This document shows positions 8,269 through 19,355 of a DNA stretch of 64,000 nt, piece by piece. This DNA is from Caenimonas sedimenti (GTDB taxonomy: Bacteria > Pseudomonadota > Gammaproteobacteria > Burkholderiales > Burkholderiaceae_C): the NCBI RefSeq assembly GCF_007833165.1, contig NZ_VOBQ01000005.1, positions 1 to 64,000 of the forward strand, given 5' to 3'. A program made the translations under genes and the position numbers. The stretch's first letter is position 1. Each line of letters begins with the position of its first letter. The notes below the pieces were generated by a model. It was not told where the DNA came from. It saw nothing but the letters and a program-made list of their open reading frames with translations, and did not search any database.

Positions 8269-8300
8269 GCCCGGGCCAGTTTCGGTCCGGGCCTTTTTTT
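8269..8300 (+). terminator. Intrinsic terminator between soxX and soxB
   Basis: A 9-bp G/C stem (8269-8277 with 8284-8292, one G:U pair), a 6-nt loop and a run of seven T at 8294-8300. It ends soxX transcription and lies only 21 nt before the soxB start, so it must reduce soxB expression unless soxB has its own promoter or readthrough occurs. Confidence 0.85.
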
Positions 8301-8321
8301 GCGTGAACCTGTGAACCCGCC

Positions 8322-10058
8322 ATGAACCTCTCCAAGCGCGAATTCCTCCAGGTCATGGGGGCCGGCACGGTCGCCGGCCTTGGCCTCGGCAGCCACCTGG
8401 AGGCGGACGCCCAGGCCGCGGGCGAGGCCATGTATGACCTGCCCCGTTTCGGCAACGTCTCGCTGCTGCACATGACGGACTGCCATGCACAGCTGTTGCC
8501 CCTGCACTTCCGCGAGCCCAGCGTCAACCTGGGAGTGGGAACCATGAAGGGGCAATGGCCCCACCTGGTCGGCGAGCACCTCCTGGCCGCGGCGAAGATG
8601 CCGCGTGGCACGGCCGCCGCCCATGCCTTCACGTATCTCGACTTCGAAGCGGCGGCCCGCCGCTACGGCAAGGTCGGCGGCTTCGCCCACCTGGCGACGC
8701 TGGTCAAGCGGCTGAAGGCCAGCCGGCCGGGCGCGCTGTTGCTCGATGGTGGCGACACCTGGCAGGGCTCGGCCACGGCATTGTGGACACGCGGCCAGGA
8801 CATGGTCGATGCCAGCAAGCTGCTGGGCGTGGACATCATGACCGGCCACTGGGAATTCACCCTCGGCATGGACCGCGTGAAGGAGCTGGTGGACAAGGAG
8901 CTGGCCGGCAAGATCGCCTTCCTGGCGCAGAACGTGAAGACGGCGGATTTCGGCGACCCCGTCTTCGAGCCATACACCATCCGCGAAATCAACGGCACGC
9001 GTGTCGCGATCGTGGGGCAGGCCTTCCCGTACACCCCCATCGCCAACCCTCGGTATTTCGTCGCGGACTGGACCTTCGGCATCCAGGACGAAGCCATGCA
9101 GAAGGTGGTGGACGAAGCCCGCGGCAAAGGCGCGCAGGTGGTCGTCCTCCTCAGCCACAACGGCATGGATGTCGACCTCAAGCTCGCCGGCCGCGTCGCC
9201 GGCATCGATGCCATCCTGGGCGGCCATACGCACGACGGCGTGCCCGTGGCCAACGTCGTGCGCAATCGCTCGGGGCAGACCATCGTCACGAACGCCGGTT
9301 CCAACGGCAAATTCCTGGGCGTGCTCGATCTCGACGTGCGGGGCGGCCGCCTCTTCGATTTCCGCTACAGCCTGCTGCCGGTGTTCGCGAACCTGTTGCC
9401 CGCCGACCCGGAAATGCAGGCGCTGATCACCCGGGTCCGCGCGCCGTACGAACAGAAGCTGGGTGAGGTACTCGCGGTCACCGAAGGCGCCTTGTACCGC
9501 CGCGGCAACTTCAACGGCAGCGGCGACCAGCTGTTGCTCGATGCCCTGATGGACGTCCAAGGCGCCGAGATCGCCTTCTCCCCCGGATTTCGCTGGGGCA
9601 CCAGCTTGCTGGCCGGCCAGCCGGTCACGCGCGAATGGCTGATGGACATGACGGCCACGACGTACTCCTACAGCACGCTCACCGAGATGACCGGCGAAAC
9701 CATCAAGGCCGTGCTGGAAGACGTCGCCGACAACCTGTTCAATCCCGACCCGTACTACCAGCAAGGCGGTGACATGGTCCGGGTGGGCGGTCTGGCCTAC
9801 AGCATCGACCCGGCTGCCGGGGCCGGTCAGCGAATCAGCGACATGCGCTTGAACGGGCGCGCCCTGGAGGCCGGGCGGCGCTACAAGGTGGCGGGTTGGG
9901 CGCCGGTTTCCGAGGAGGCGCGAGCCGCCAACACGCGGCCGGTCTGGGAGTTGGTGGAGCAATGGCTCAAGGCGCGCGGTGGCCGGGTCGCGGCCCGCCA
10001 GCCGTCCGTCCCGCGGCTGGTCGGCGTGCTGCCCAACCCGGGATTTGCTCCGGCATGA
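8322..10058 (+). CDS. soxB: SoxB, dimanganese thiosulfohydrolase
   Basis: 578 residues, full length. SoxB hydrolyses the terminal sulfonate from SoxY-bound intermediates. Metallophosphoesterase-fold metal motifs are visible: MTDCHAQ (~52-58), GGDTWQGS, GHWEFTLG, LSHNGMD and GGHTHDG, followed by the C-terminal 5'-nucleotidase-type substrate domain. The export signal reads SKREFLQVMGAG, a Lys-Arg rather than Arg-Arg variant of the TAT motif. No Shine-Dalgarno is evident upstream of ATG 8322. It is the last sox gene here; no soxV, soxW, soxE or soxF follows. Confidence 0.96.
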   Translation: MNLSKREFLQVMGAGTVAGLGLGSHLEADAQAAGEAMYDLPRFGNVSLLHMTDCHAQLLPLHFREPSVNLGVGTMKGQWPHLVGEHLLAAAKMPRGTAAAHAFTYLDFEAAARRYGKVGGFAHLATLVKRLKASRPGALLLDGGDTWQGSATALWTRGQDMVDASKLLGVDIMTGHWEFTLGMDRVKELVDKELAGKIAFLAQNVKTADFGDPVFEPYTIREINGTRVAIVGQAFPYTPIANPRYFVADWTFGIQDEAMQKVVDEARGKGAQVVVLLSHNGMDVDLKLAGRVAGIDAILGGHTHDGVPVANVVRNRSGQTIVTNAGSNGKFLGVLDLDVRGGRLFDFRYSLLPVFANLLPADPEMQALITRVRAPYEQKLGEVLAVTEGALYRRGNFNGSGDQLLLDALMDVQGAEIAFSPGFRWGTSLLAGQPVTREWLMDMTATTYSYSTLTEMTGETIKAVLEDVADNLFNPDPYYQQGGDMVRVGGLAYSIDPAAGAGQRISDMRLNGRALEAGRRYKVAGWAPVSEEARAANTRPVWELVEQWLKARGGRVAARQPSVPRLVGVLPNPGFAPA

Positions 10059-10258
10059 AGCTTGCCCGGAAAGTAGACCAAGGAACTACGCGTAACAAAC
10101 ACTTGGAAACAGCTTCACGATTCGTTACCAACGTGTTGATTTTGCTTGTTGTTTTCCGTGAACTCCGTCACTCCGATGTCTTGCCCCTTTGCTACTCTGA
10201 AGCATAAGTTGACACCCATGCACGGCACTTCACCTGTGAGCCTGACAGAAATCTGAAT

Positions 10259-10600
10259 ATGCGTTGGTTCAAACCGAATCTCCGGGGCAGCATCTACGGA
10301 CTGCTGGGCAACCCCGTGGCGCCGACGGAATCGACCCTCGAGAGCGGCACCGAGGACATCCGTGAGGCCATGCTGGGCCTGCTGGGTGAAAGCGGGACCA
10401 AGCGGTTCCCGCACGTCACCCGCCGGGTTCGCTACGCCAACGACATCCAGGCACTCTGGTACCTGCGTGGTGACCTGATGGCCGCCCTGGCGGCCACCCA
10501 GGGCGAATCCGCGGCGCGCGAGAAGATCCAGCGCATCACCAACATGTTCCATGGGCTGTTGCCGGGCAGCCTGTCTTCGAGGCCGAGCCCGCTCATGTAA
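10259..10600 (+). CDS. Conserved hypothetical protein, 113 aa
   Basis: I cannot assign a function. It is a short soluble protein beginning MRWFKPNLRGSIYGLLGNP, with a helical middle and an ELxx-poor, Gly/Ser/Pro-rich tail (LLPGSLSSRPSPLM). No Cys, signal peptide or membrane segment is seen. It is isolated: 200 bp of non-coding sequence separates it from soxB, and it converges on the LD-carboxypeptidase gene with 19 bp between them. A similar small protein is, as far as I recall, common in Comamonadaceae, which supports its reality. Confidence 0.65.
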   Translation: MRWFKPNLRGSIYGLLGNPVAPTESTLESGTEDIREAMLGLLGESGTKRFPHVTRRVRYANDIQALWYLRGDLMAALAATQGESAAREKIQRITNMFHGLLPGSLSSRPSPLM

Positions 10601-10619
10601 GGCGCGGGGCGCCGGCCGC

Positions 10620-13151
<2,532 letters not shown>

Positions 13152-13159
13152 GTCGTTCC

Positions 13160-13771
13160 TTAGATTCCCACCCGCTCCATCCACAGCGCCAGCCCACGCT
13201 CCTGCTCGTTGCCGGCCGCGTAGCCCGCCTTGAGCGCGGCGTGCGATTCAGGCCGGTGCTGGTTCAGCTTGATCTTGCATTGCAGCTGCAGCACGGTCAG
13301 CTCGAACGCGACGATACCTCCAAGCAGCGCATGTGCAAAGTCCTGCGGCAATTGGCGCCATTGCTCCGCGTAGGGTGGTTCGTGGTCGCCGATCAGCTTC
13401 TTCAGCAGCGCATCCTTGCCTTCGGGGTCGTCGATCAGCGTCGCCCGGACCGTGCAATGGACGGCCACGTAGTTCCAGCTGGGGACACGTTTCAGGTCAG
13501 GATAGATGCGAGGCGACTGGTAGCCGTGGGGCCCCAGAAAGGTCACCGCCGCCGTGGGCCGGCTGGCCAGGAAGCGCGCATGCGGATTGGCCCGGGCGAA
13601 GTGCCCGAGCAGCACGAAGCCCTCGGCGCGCTCCTCCAGGTGGATCGGCAGGTGGGTGACGTAGGGCACGCCCTCGTCGTCACAGGAGATCAGGCTGGCG
13701 AACGGATTCTCGCGGATCAGGGTGGCGGCGTGGGCCTGATCCTTGGCGGTGAAATGGGGGGGCATGTACAT
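13160..13771 (-). CDS. PaiB-type FMN-binding protein
   Basis: 203 residues beginning MYMPPHF, the signature of the PaiB/FMN-binding split-barrel family, with further family motifs LISCDDEGVPYVTHLPIHLE, FLGPHGYQSPRIY and VPSWNYVAVHC. Family members are annotated as negative transcriptional regulators (B. subtilis PaiB), but the fold is that of flavin-dependent enzymes and no DNA-binding domain is seen. ATG 13771 has GGAGGA 6 nt upstream, which decides it over 13792. It lies 8 nt upstream of the small membrane-protein gene in the same direction. Confidence 0.87.
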   Translation of the reverse strand: MYMPPHFTAKDQAHAATLIRENPFASLISCDDEGVPYVTHLPIHLEERAEGFVLLGHFARANPHARFLASRPTAAVTFLGPHGYQSPRIYPDLKRVPSWNYVAVHCTVRATLIDDPEGKDALLKKLIGDHEPPYAEQWRQLPQDFAHALLGGIVAFELTVLQLQCKIKLNQHRPESHAALKAGYAAGNEQERGLALWMERVGI

Positions 13772-13879
13772 GGCGAGTCCTCCAACGGCCACTGTAGCCT
13801 TGCCCCATGCCCCATGTGCTGCAAATTCCGCATCACTGCGATGCGCTGCGGCGGACGGCTGCCGCCCGCGCCGCGTCGA

Positions 13880-14188
13880 TCAGGCTTTCCTGGACCAGCC
13901 GCTGCACCAGCCGGAACCGGCGACCTGCTTGCCGGCGAACAGCGGGCAGCCGCCGGATTTGTCGGTGGGCTGGCCCTGGTAGAGCGCGCATCGCGCGCAG
14001 CTCTGTTCGGCGGCGAACGCGGGGTGCTTCCGCGCGTCCACCCTTTTGGCGTCGCTCACGTAGCCGAGCGCCATGGCCGTGGCATCCTTTTCGTCGACGA
14101 GGGCCTGCGCGTGGACGAGCGGAGCTGCCGCGGTGGCAGTGGCGGCCAAGGTCATCAGGAAGACGCGGCGCTGAATCGGCTGGATCAT
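13880..14188 (-). CDS. High-potential iron-sulfur protein (HiPIP)
   Basis: 102 residues. HiPIPs are periplasmic one-electron carriers with a 4Fe-4S cluster. The four ligands appear as SCARC, GGC and GWC in the C-terminal half, with the family segments AMALGYVSDA and GWCSGW. The TAT signal is RRVFLMTLA (residues 7-15), as expected for a cluster inserted in the cytoplasm. ATG 14188 has AAGGAG 5 nt upstream. It lies 34 nt downstream of the catalase-like gene and is likely co-transcribed with it. Confidence 0.92.
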   Translation of the reverse strand: MIQPIQRRVFLMTLAATATAAAPLVHAQALVDEKDATAMALGYVSDAKRVDARKHPAFAAEQSCARCALYQGQPTDKSGGCPLFAGKQVAGSGWCSGWSRKA

Positions 14189-14222
14189 GAGTACTCCTTG
14201 CAAGGAACCGGACGGGGCGGAT

Positions 14223-15236
14223 TTACTGTTGCTTGGCGCCTTCCGTCAGCCGCCGTCCGAGCCCGACGGCATAGGGGGCCGCGCGGGCTGCGATCATCGG
14301 ATCGGCGGAAGGCTCCACGCCCTTTGGCAGCACCATCGGGTTGTAGGTGATCGTCAGGCAAGGGCCGCCACCGTCCTCGGCCACCGAGGTGACCTTCAGC
14401 ATGCCGAGGTTGACCTTGGTCCGGCCGGCCGGCAGCGGCACGGTGGCGCTGTCGATCTGGTCGCCGGCCTGCGCCAGTTCCAGGTTGAAGTTGAACGCGA
14501 CCTTGCCATCCTTCACGCGCTGGCGAAGATCGTCGAACAGGAAGGCCGGTCCCTTGGCCTTGGCTTCGTCGTCCGTCAGGCCCTGGAGCCCGCCCACCGG
14601 TTCGAAGACCCATTTCCCGAACTGCTTGCTCCCGCTGGCATTGGTGAAGCCAAAGGCGTGCACGCCCCAGTAGTTGACCGTGCCGAAACTGGCCGGAACA
14701 GGCTGTGAGGCGAAGTGCCTGCCTTGCAGCAGCACCTCAGGGTTGGCATCGGCGAAGGCCTTGACCTTCGCCGCGTCCGGCATCTTGGTCGCCGGGTCCG
14801 GCTGGAGGGAAGCCAGGCGCCCGAGAAACTGCTGCGGCGAGGAGGCGCCGAACACCGGTGCCGAGATGTTTCCCATCTGCCAGACCTCGCCGTTGGGGAG
14901 GTTGAACTGCAATGCCAGGTTGCGCTGGGACTTCGCGTTGTCGGGTGCCTTCGGGTTGGCGCCGCCAACCGAGAACCGCACCACCACAGGCACCGGCGCG
15001 CCACTGAAGGCCGAGGCCGTCGACAGGCCACGGGCCTCCGCCGTCCCGACGAATTCGCCCATCGCGCAAACGCCCTTGGCACCCGATCGACGATACCCCT
15101 CGAACTTGCCGAACGTGGCCTCGAACTGGTTCAGGAAACTGTTCGGGTCGACCGGCGCGGCCGCGGTTTGCGCGAAGGCACTCACGGTCAACATGGCGGA
15201 TGCCGCCACAGCGGCGGAAAGGGCGAGCTTGGTCAT
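14223..15236 (-). CDS. Secreted catalase-like heme protein (SrpA type), distal His replaced
   Basis: 337 residues with a Sec signal (cleavage near FAQTAAA). The minimal catalase fold is recognisable: VVRFSVGG (85-92), QMGNISAPVF with the catalytic Asn123, and a C-terminal RAAPYAVGLGRR carrying the expected proximal Tyr. The distal-His motif of catalases (HAKG or HARG) reads SGAKG here (residues 51-55), with Gly52 in place of His. True catalase activity is therefore doubtful; a peroxidase or other heme function is possible. ATG 15236 has AGGAG 6 nt upstream. HiPIP is encoded immediately downstream. Confidence 0.85.
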   Translation of the reverse strand: MTKLALSAAVAASAMLTVSAFAQTAAAPVDPNSFLNQFEATFGKFEGYRRSGAKGVCAMGEFVGTAEARGLSTASAFSGAPVPVVVRFSVGGANPKAPDNAKSQRNLALQFNLPNGEVWQMGNISAPVFGASSPQQFLGRLASLQPDPATKMPDAAKVKAFADANPEVLLQGRHFASQPVPASFGTVNYWGVHAFGFTNASGSKQFGKWVFEPVGGLQGLTDDEAKAKGPAFLFDDLRQRVKDGKVAFNFNLELAQAGDQIDSATVPLPAGRTKVNLGMLKVTSVAEDGGGPCLTITYNPMVLPKGVEPSADPMIAARAAPYAVGLGRRLTEGAKQQ

Positions 15237-15390
15237 CGAAGACTCCTGGGGCTGGACGAAGGGTTGCACGAACCATCGCGCCGGCCCTCAGGCCGGAAAG
15301 CGACGCTGATGAGCTAGTCGAGCCCGCCCGCCCGAACTTACAGGTCCAAACCGAAATAGATCCGGCGCCGCGATCTGCGCGGCCCCTGGT

Positions 15391-17004
15391 TCATTCCCAT
15401 TCGATGGTCGCCGGCGGCTTGCTGCTCACGTCGTAGGTCACCCGGTTGATGCCCCGGACCTCGTTGATGATCCGGCTCGACACCTTCTTCAACAGCGCAT
15501 AGGGCAGCTCGGCCCAGTCGGCAGTCATGAAGTCGCTGGTCTGCACCGCCCGCAATGCGACCACGTAGTCATAGGTGCGGCCGTCACCCATCACGCCCAC
15601 GCTCTTGACCGGCAGGAAGACGGTGAAAGCCTGGCTGGTGAGGTCATACCAGCTCTTGCCGCTAGACTCGTCCCGGAAGTTGCGCAGTTCCTCGATGAAG
15701 ATCGCATCGGCGCGGCGCAGCAGGTCGGCGTATTCCTTCTTCACTTCGCCGAGGATGCGCACGCCCAGGCCGGGCCCCGGGAAGGGGTGGCGGTAAACCA
15801 TCTCCGGCGGCAGGCCCAGGGCCACGCCCAGTTCGCGCACTTCGTCCTTGAACAGGTCGCGCAGCGGCTCCAGCAGTTTCAGGCCGAGCTGTTCGGGCAG
15901 GCCGCCCACGTTGTGATGGCTCTTGATGGTGACGGCTTTCTTGCTCTTGGCACCGCCGGATTCGATGACATCCGGGTAGATCGTGCCCTGGGCCAGCCAG
16001 GCGACGTGCCGAGCGTGGCTGGCCTTGATCTTCGCGGCCTCCGCCTTGAACACGTCCACGAACAGGCCGCCGATGATCTTGCGCTTGGCTTCCGGCTCGC
16101 TCACGCCCGCCAGCTTGCCCAGGAACAGGTCGGCGGCGTCCACGCGCACGACCTTCGCGTGCAGCTTGCCGGCGAACATCTCCATCACCATGTCGCCTTC
16201 GTCGAGGCGCAGCAGGCCGTGATCGACGAAGACGCAGGTGAGCTGGTCGCCAATCGCGCGATGGATCAAGGCGGCGGCCACGGAGGAGTCGACACCACCC
16301 GACAGGCCCAGGATCACCTCCTCGTCGCCCACCTGCTTCCGGATGGCTTCAACGGCTTCGGCAACGTGGTCGCGCATCACCCAGTCGGGCCGCGCCTGGC
16401 AGATGCCCAGGACGAAGCGCTCGAGGATCGCCCTGCCCTGCACCGTGTGCGTCACCTCGGCATGGAACTGGATGGCATAGAACTTCCGCGCCTCGTCCGC
16501 CATGGCGGCGATCGGGCAGCTCTCGGTCGAGGCCATGAGCTTGAAACCCGGCGGCATCTCGACGACCTTGTCGCCATGCGACATCCAGACGTTCAGCATG
16601 CCGTGGCCTTCGGCCGTGGTGTAGTCGGCGATGTCCCGCAGCAGCTCGGTGTGGCCGCGCGCCCGCACCGCCGCGAACCCGAACTCCCGCTTGTGCCCGC
16701 CTTCGACCTTGCCGCCCAGCTGGTGCGCCATGGTCTGCATGCCGTAGCAGATGCCGAGGACCGGCACGCCCAGCTCGAAAACGGCCTGAGGCGCCTTGTC
16801 CGTCGTCTCCTCGTAGACGCTGGCATGGCTGCCGGACAGGATCACGCCTTTCAGCCGGCCGTCAGCGGCGTACTCGCGGATCCAGTCGTCCGACACATCG
16901 CAGGGATGCACTTCGGAAAGGACATGCGCTTCGCGGACGCGCCGGGCGATGAGCTGGGTGACCTGGGAGCCGAAGTCGAGAATGAGGATCTTGTCGTGTT
17001 GCAT
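15391..17004 (-). CDS. guaA: GMP synthase (glutamine-hydrolysing)
   Basis: 537 residues. It converts XMP, ATP and glutamine to GMP. The N-terminal class I glutamine amidotransferase has the nucleophile in LGICYGMQ and the His/Glu pair in [11 protein letters not shown]. The ATP pyrophosphatase P-loop is [15 protein letters not shown]. The C-terminal dimerisation domain ends [16 protein letters not shown], the usual terminus. Its ATG directly follows the stop codon of the VapC-like gene, with no spacer. Confidence 0.98.
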   Translation of the reverse strand: MQHDKILILDFGSQVTQLIARRVREAHVLSEVHPCDVSDDWIREYAADGRLKGVILSGSHASVYEETTDKAPQAVFELGVPVLGICYGMQTMAHQLGGKVEGGHKREFGFAAVRARGHTELLRDIADYTTAEGHGMLNVWMSHGDKVVEMPPGFKLMASTESCPIAAMADEARKFYAIQFHAEVTHTVQGRAILERFVLGICQARPDWVMRDHVAEAVEAIRKQVGDEEVILGLSGGVDSSVAAALIHRAIGDQLTCVFVDHGLLRLDEGDMVMEMFAGKLHAKVVRVDAADLFLGKLAGVSEPEAKRKIIGGLFVDVFKAEAAKIKASHARHVAWLAQGTIYPDVIESGGAKSKKAVTIKSHHNVGGLPEQLGLKLLEPLRDLFKDEVRELGVALGLPPEMVYRHPFPGPGLGVRILGEVKKEYADLLRRADAIFIEELRNFRDESSGKSWYDLTSQAFTVFLPVKSVGVMGDGRTYDYVVALRAVQTSDFMTADWAELPYALLKKVSSRIINEVRGINRVTYDVSSKPPATIEWE

Positions 17005-17427
17005 TCAGAGGTCCAGACATGGGATGCCACAGCTCTTCGCGGCTTCGCAGAGGCGGCGGTCGGCGGAGGCCAGCTGGCTGTTGAGCCTCAGCGCCAATTC
17101 CAGGTACGCCGCGTCGTAGTAGCTCAAGGTGTGCACGTGGGCCAGCCGCATCGTTTGGGCCCGGCGATGGGCATCCGGCATGGCATCGAGCTGGATCGGG
17201 CAGCGGGCCAGCAAGGCCAGGGCACGATCGGCGCTGTCGGCATCGAATCGTCCGCGCCGGACGGCGACGAGCAGGATGTTCGCCGTCTCCCAAAGCCACA
17301 GCGCCGGGGCCCAGAAGATGCCGCCGCCACTGCGGACGTCGGCATACAGCTGGTCGCCCACGGGCGTCTGCTCGTCCGGCAGGAACCAGGGAGCCGTCGC
17401 CGACGCATCCAGCACGATCGGCTTCAA
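17005..17427 (-). CDS. vapC: VapC-like PIN-domain toxin
   Basis: 140 residues. PIN-domain RNases use clustered acidic residues: Asp in IVLDASA near the N-terminus, Glu in WETANIL, Asp in LSYYDAAYLE and Asp in LASADRRL are all present, so the nuclease should be active. TTG 17427 is chosen because it overlaps the antitoxin stop (TTGA), the usual coupled layout; an ATG at 17457 is the alternative. The target RNA is unknown. It abuts guaA, placing the pair inside the guaB-guaA unit. Confidence 0.88.
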   Translation of the reverse strand: MKPIVLDASATAPWFLPDEQTPVGDQLYADVRSGGGIFWAPALWLWETANILLVAVRRGRFDADSADRALALLARCPIQLDAMPDAHRRAQTMRLAHVHTLSYYDAAYLELALRLNSQLASADRRLCEAAKSCGIPCLDL

Positions 17428-17693
17428 CGGCGTCCCTCGTCGCGGTAGGTTTTCCAATCGCCTTTGCGGTACTCCGGATCGGGTTTCACGAGCGCGCGGA
17501 AGGCGTTGAGTTCGGCAATCGCCTCCTGGCGGGCGCGTTCGCGCTCAGCCTCGTCGGGAACCGGGTCGCTCTCCCTGACAATCCGCGCGATCTTCTTGCC
17601 GTGGCGGGTGATGACGACCTCCTCGCCCTCTTCGACCGCCAGCAGCAGCGCGGAAAATCGATCCTTGGCCTGGTGAATGGGAACGGTTTGCAT
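17424..17693 (-). CDS. Phd/YefM-type antitoxin
   Basis: 89 residues. MQTVPIHQAKDRFSALLLAV followed by EEVVITRHGKKIARIV is the Phd/YefM DNA-binding domain. The C-terminal half is charged and helical (DEAERERARQEAIAELNAF) and would wrap the toxin. It neutralises the PIN toxin encoded downstream with a 4-nt overlap and presumably represses its own promoter through the palindromes directly upstream. Confidence 0.92.
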   Translation of the reverse strand: MQTVPIHQAKDRFSALLLAVEEGEEVVITRHGKKIARIVRESDPVPDEAERERARQEAIAELNAFRALVKPDPEYRKGDWKTYRDEGRR

Positions 17694-17766
17694 GATTCTG
17701 GCTAGAACTTGAAAGCGGGCCTGATTTTAAACCATCAGGCCCATCTTTGCAAATCTGGCCAGAATC
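17694..17766 (-). promoter_or_regulatory. Toxin-antitoxin promoter with flanking operator palindromes
   Basis: On the minus strand, -35 TTGCAA (17747-17752) and -10 TAAAAT (17724-17729) are separated by exactly 17 nt. Near-identical 13-bp arms flank them: TCTGGCCAGAATC (17754-17766) and its inverted copy at 17694-17706 with one mismatch, each holding a TCTGG(C/T)(C/T)AGA palindrome. A third inverted repeat, 17717-17724 with 17735-17742, encloses the -10. The distal arm overlaps the guaB stop codon. The layout fits autorepression by the antitoxin. Confidence 0.75.
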
Positions 17767-19234
17767 AGTCGGCCCGATAATTCGGCGCTTCCTTGGTGAT
17801 CTGCACGTCGTGCACGTGGCTCTCGCGCATGCCGGCCGCGGTGATCTGGACGAATTCGGCCTTTTGCCGCATCTCTTCGATGGTCGCGCAGCCGCAATAG
17901 CCCATCGCCGCGCGGACGCCCCCGGCCATCTGGAAGATGATGGAGACCATCGAGCCCTTGTAGGGCACACGGCCTTCGATGCCTTCGGGCACCAGCTTGT
18001 CGGCGTTGGGGTTGCCGGTGCTCGACTCCTGGAAGTAGCGGTCGGCACTGCCCTGCTGCATGGCGCCGATGGATCCCATGCCGCGGTAGCTCTTGTAGCT
18101 GCGGCCCTGGTACAGCACGATCTCGCCCGGCGCCTCTTCGGTGCCGGCGAACACGCCGCCCATCATCACGGTCGTGGCGCCGGCCGCGATGGCCTTCGCG
18201 ATGTCCCCGGAATAGCGAATGCCGCCGTCGGCGATCAGAGGCACGCCGCTGCCCGCCAGCGCAGTGGCGACGTTGTCGATGGCGGTGATCTGCGGCACGC
18301 CCACGCCCGCCACGATGCGCGTCGTGCAGATCGAGCCGGGACCGATGCCGACTTTCACCGCGTCGGCGCCCACCTCGACCAGCGCGCGCGCCGCGGCACC
18401 GGTGGCGATGTTGCCCCCGATCACGTCGACCTGCGGATAGTTCTGCTTGACCCAGCGTACCCGCTCGATCACGCCCTTGCTGTGCCCGTGCGCGGTGTCG
18501 ACCACGATGGCGTCCACGCCGGCCTTCACCAGGGCTTCCACGCGCTCCTCGGTGCCCTCGCCGACGCCAACCGCCGCGCCAACCCGCAGCCGGCCCGAGG
18601 CGTCACGGGCGGCGTTCGGGAAACTGGTCTGCTTGAAGATGTCCTTGACGGTGATCAGCCCCTTCAGCTCGAAGGCATCGTTCACCACGAGCAGGCGCTC
18701 CAGCTTGTACTTGTTCAGCAGCGCCTTCGCCTCGGCGGCACTGGTGCCCTCCTTGACGGTGATCAGCTTGTCGCGCGGCGTCATGATCTGCGTCACGGGC
18801 ACGTCGTAGCGCGTCTCGAAGCGCAGGTCACGGCCGGTGACGATGCCCACGACCTTGCCGCCGTCGATGACCGGGAAGCCCGAGATGCCGAGTTGCTCCG
18901 ACAGGTCGCTCACCTGGCGGACGGTGTGCTGCGGCGTGATGACCACCGGGTCGCGCAGGACGCCCGATTCGTACCGCTTCACCCGCGACACCTCCGCGGC
19001 CTGCTGCTTGGGCGTGAGGTTCTTGTGGACGATGCCCATGCCGCCTTCCTGCGCGATCGCGATGGCCAGGCGGGCCTCGGTGACTGTGTCCATGGCGGCG
19101 GACACCAGCGGCAGGTTCAGGGTGATGTTCCGGGAGAGGCGGGTCGCGAGGGAAGTGTCCTTGGGGAGGACTTGGGAGAACGCAGGCACCAGCAACACAT
19201 CGTCGAAGGTGAGCGCATTTCCTAGAAGGCGCAT
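17765..19234 (-). CDS. guaB: IMP dehydrogenase
   Basis: 489 residues, normal length. It oxidises IMP to XMP with NAD, the first committed step to GMP. Catalytic Cys lies in [18 protein letters not shown]. Two CBS domains lie at ~95-215, and the C-terminal flap includes [23 protein letters not shown] 19234 ([17 protein letters not shown]) matches family starts; the longer open frame upstream is spurious. guaA, its usual partner, is separated from it by a toxin-antitoxin pair. Confidence 0.98.
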   Translation of the reverse strand: MRLLGNALTFDDVLLVPAFSQVLPKDTSLATRLSRNITLNLPLVSAAMDTVTEARLAIAIAQEGGMGIVHKNLTPKQQAAEVSRVKRYESGVLRDPVVITPQHTVRQVSDLSEQLGISGFPVIDGGKVVGIVTGRDLRFETRYDVPVTQIMTPRDKLITVKEGTSAAEAKALLNKYKLERLLVVNDAFELKGLITVKDIFKQTSFPNAARDASGRLRVGAAVGVGEGTEERVEALVKAGVDAIVVDTAHGHSKGVIERVRWVKQNYPQVDVIGGNIATGAAARALVEVGADAVKVGIGPGSICTTRIVAGVGVPQITAIDNVATALAGSGVPLIADGGIRYSGDIAKAIAAGATTVMMGGVFAGTEEAPGEIVLYQGRSYKSYRGMGSIGAMQQGSADRYFQESSTGNPNADKLVPEGIEGRVPYKGSMVSIIFQMAGGVRAAMGYCGCATIEEMRQKAEFVQITAAGMRESHVHDVQITKEAPNYRAD

Positions 19235-19279
19235 GTCGGGGCTCCAAAAAACGGATTCTACCCGTGTGGAATTTCGCAC

Positions 19280-19294
19280 GCCCCCTCTGGGGGC
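19280..19294. repeat. Short G/C palindrome
   Basis: GCCCCCTCTGGGGGC, a 6-bp stem with a 3-nt loop, lies in the 121 bp between guaB and the divergent DUF4124 gene. It belongs with the other C5/G5 palindromes at 37921 and 63251 and is upstream of a possible guaB -10 (TAGAAT near 19255). Confidence 0.5.
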
Positions 19295-19355
19295 TTGGTC
19301 TCGGCTCCGTAAAGTGCCCATCGGCAAAATAGGTGAGTCGCGCTACACTGCCGCG

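Noticed and set aside
10181-10206. Possible promoter before the 113-aa gene
   Set aside because: TTGCCC and GCATAA are present but only 15 nt apart; too weak to list as a feature.
17717-17742. Hairpin read as the guaB terminator
   Set aside because: No T-run follows the stem on the minus strand and it encloses the -10 of the toxin-antitoxin promoter, so an operator role is more likely.
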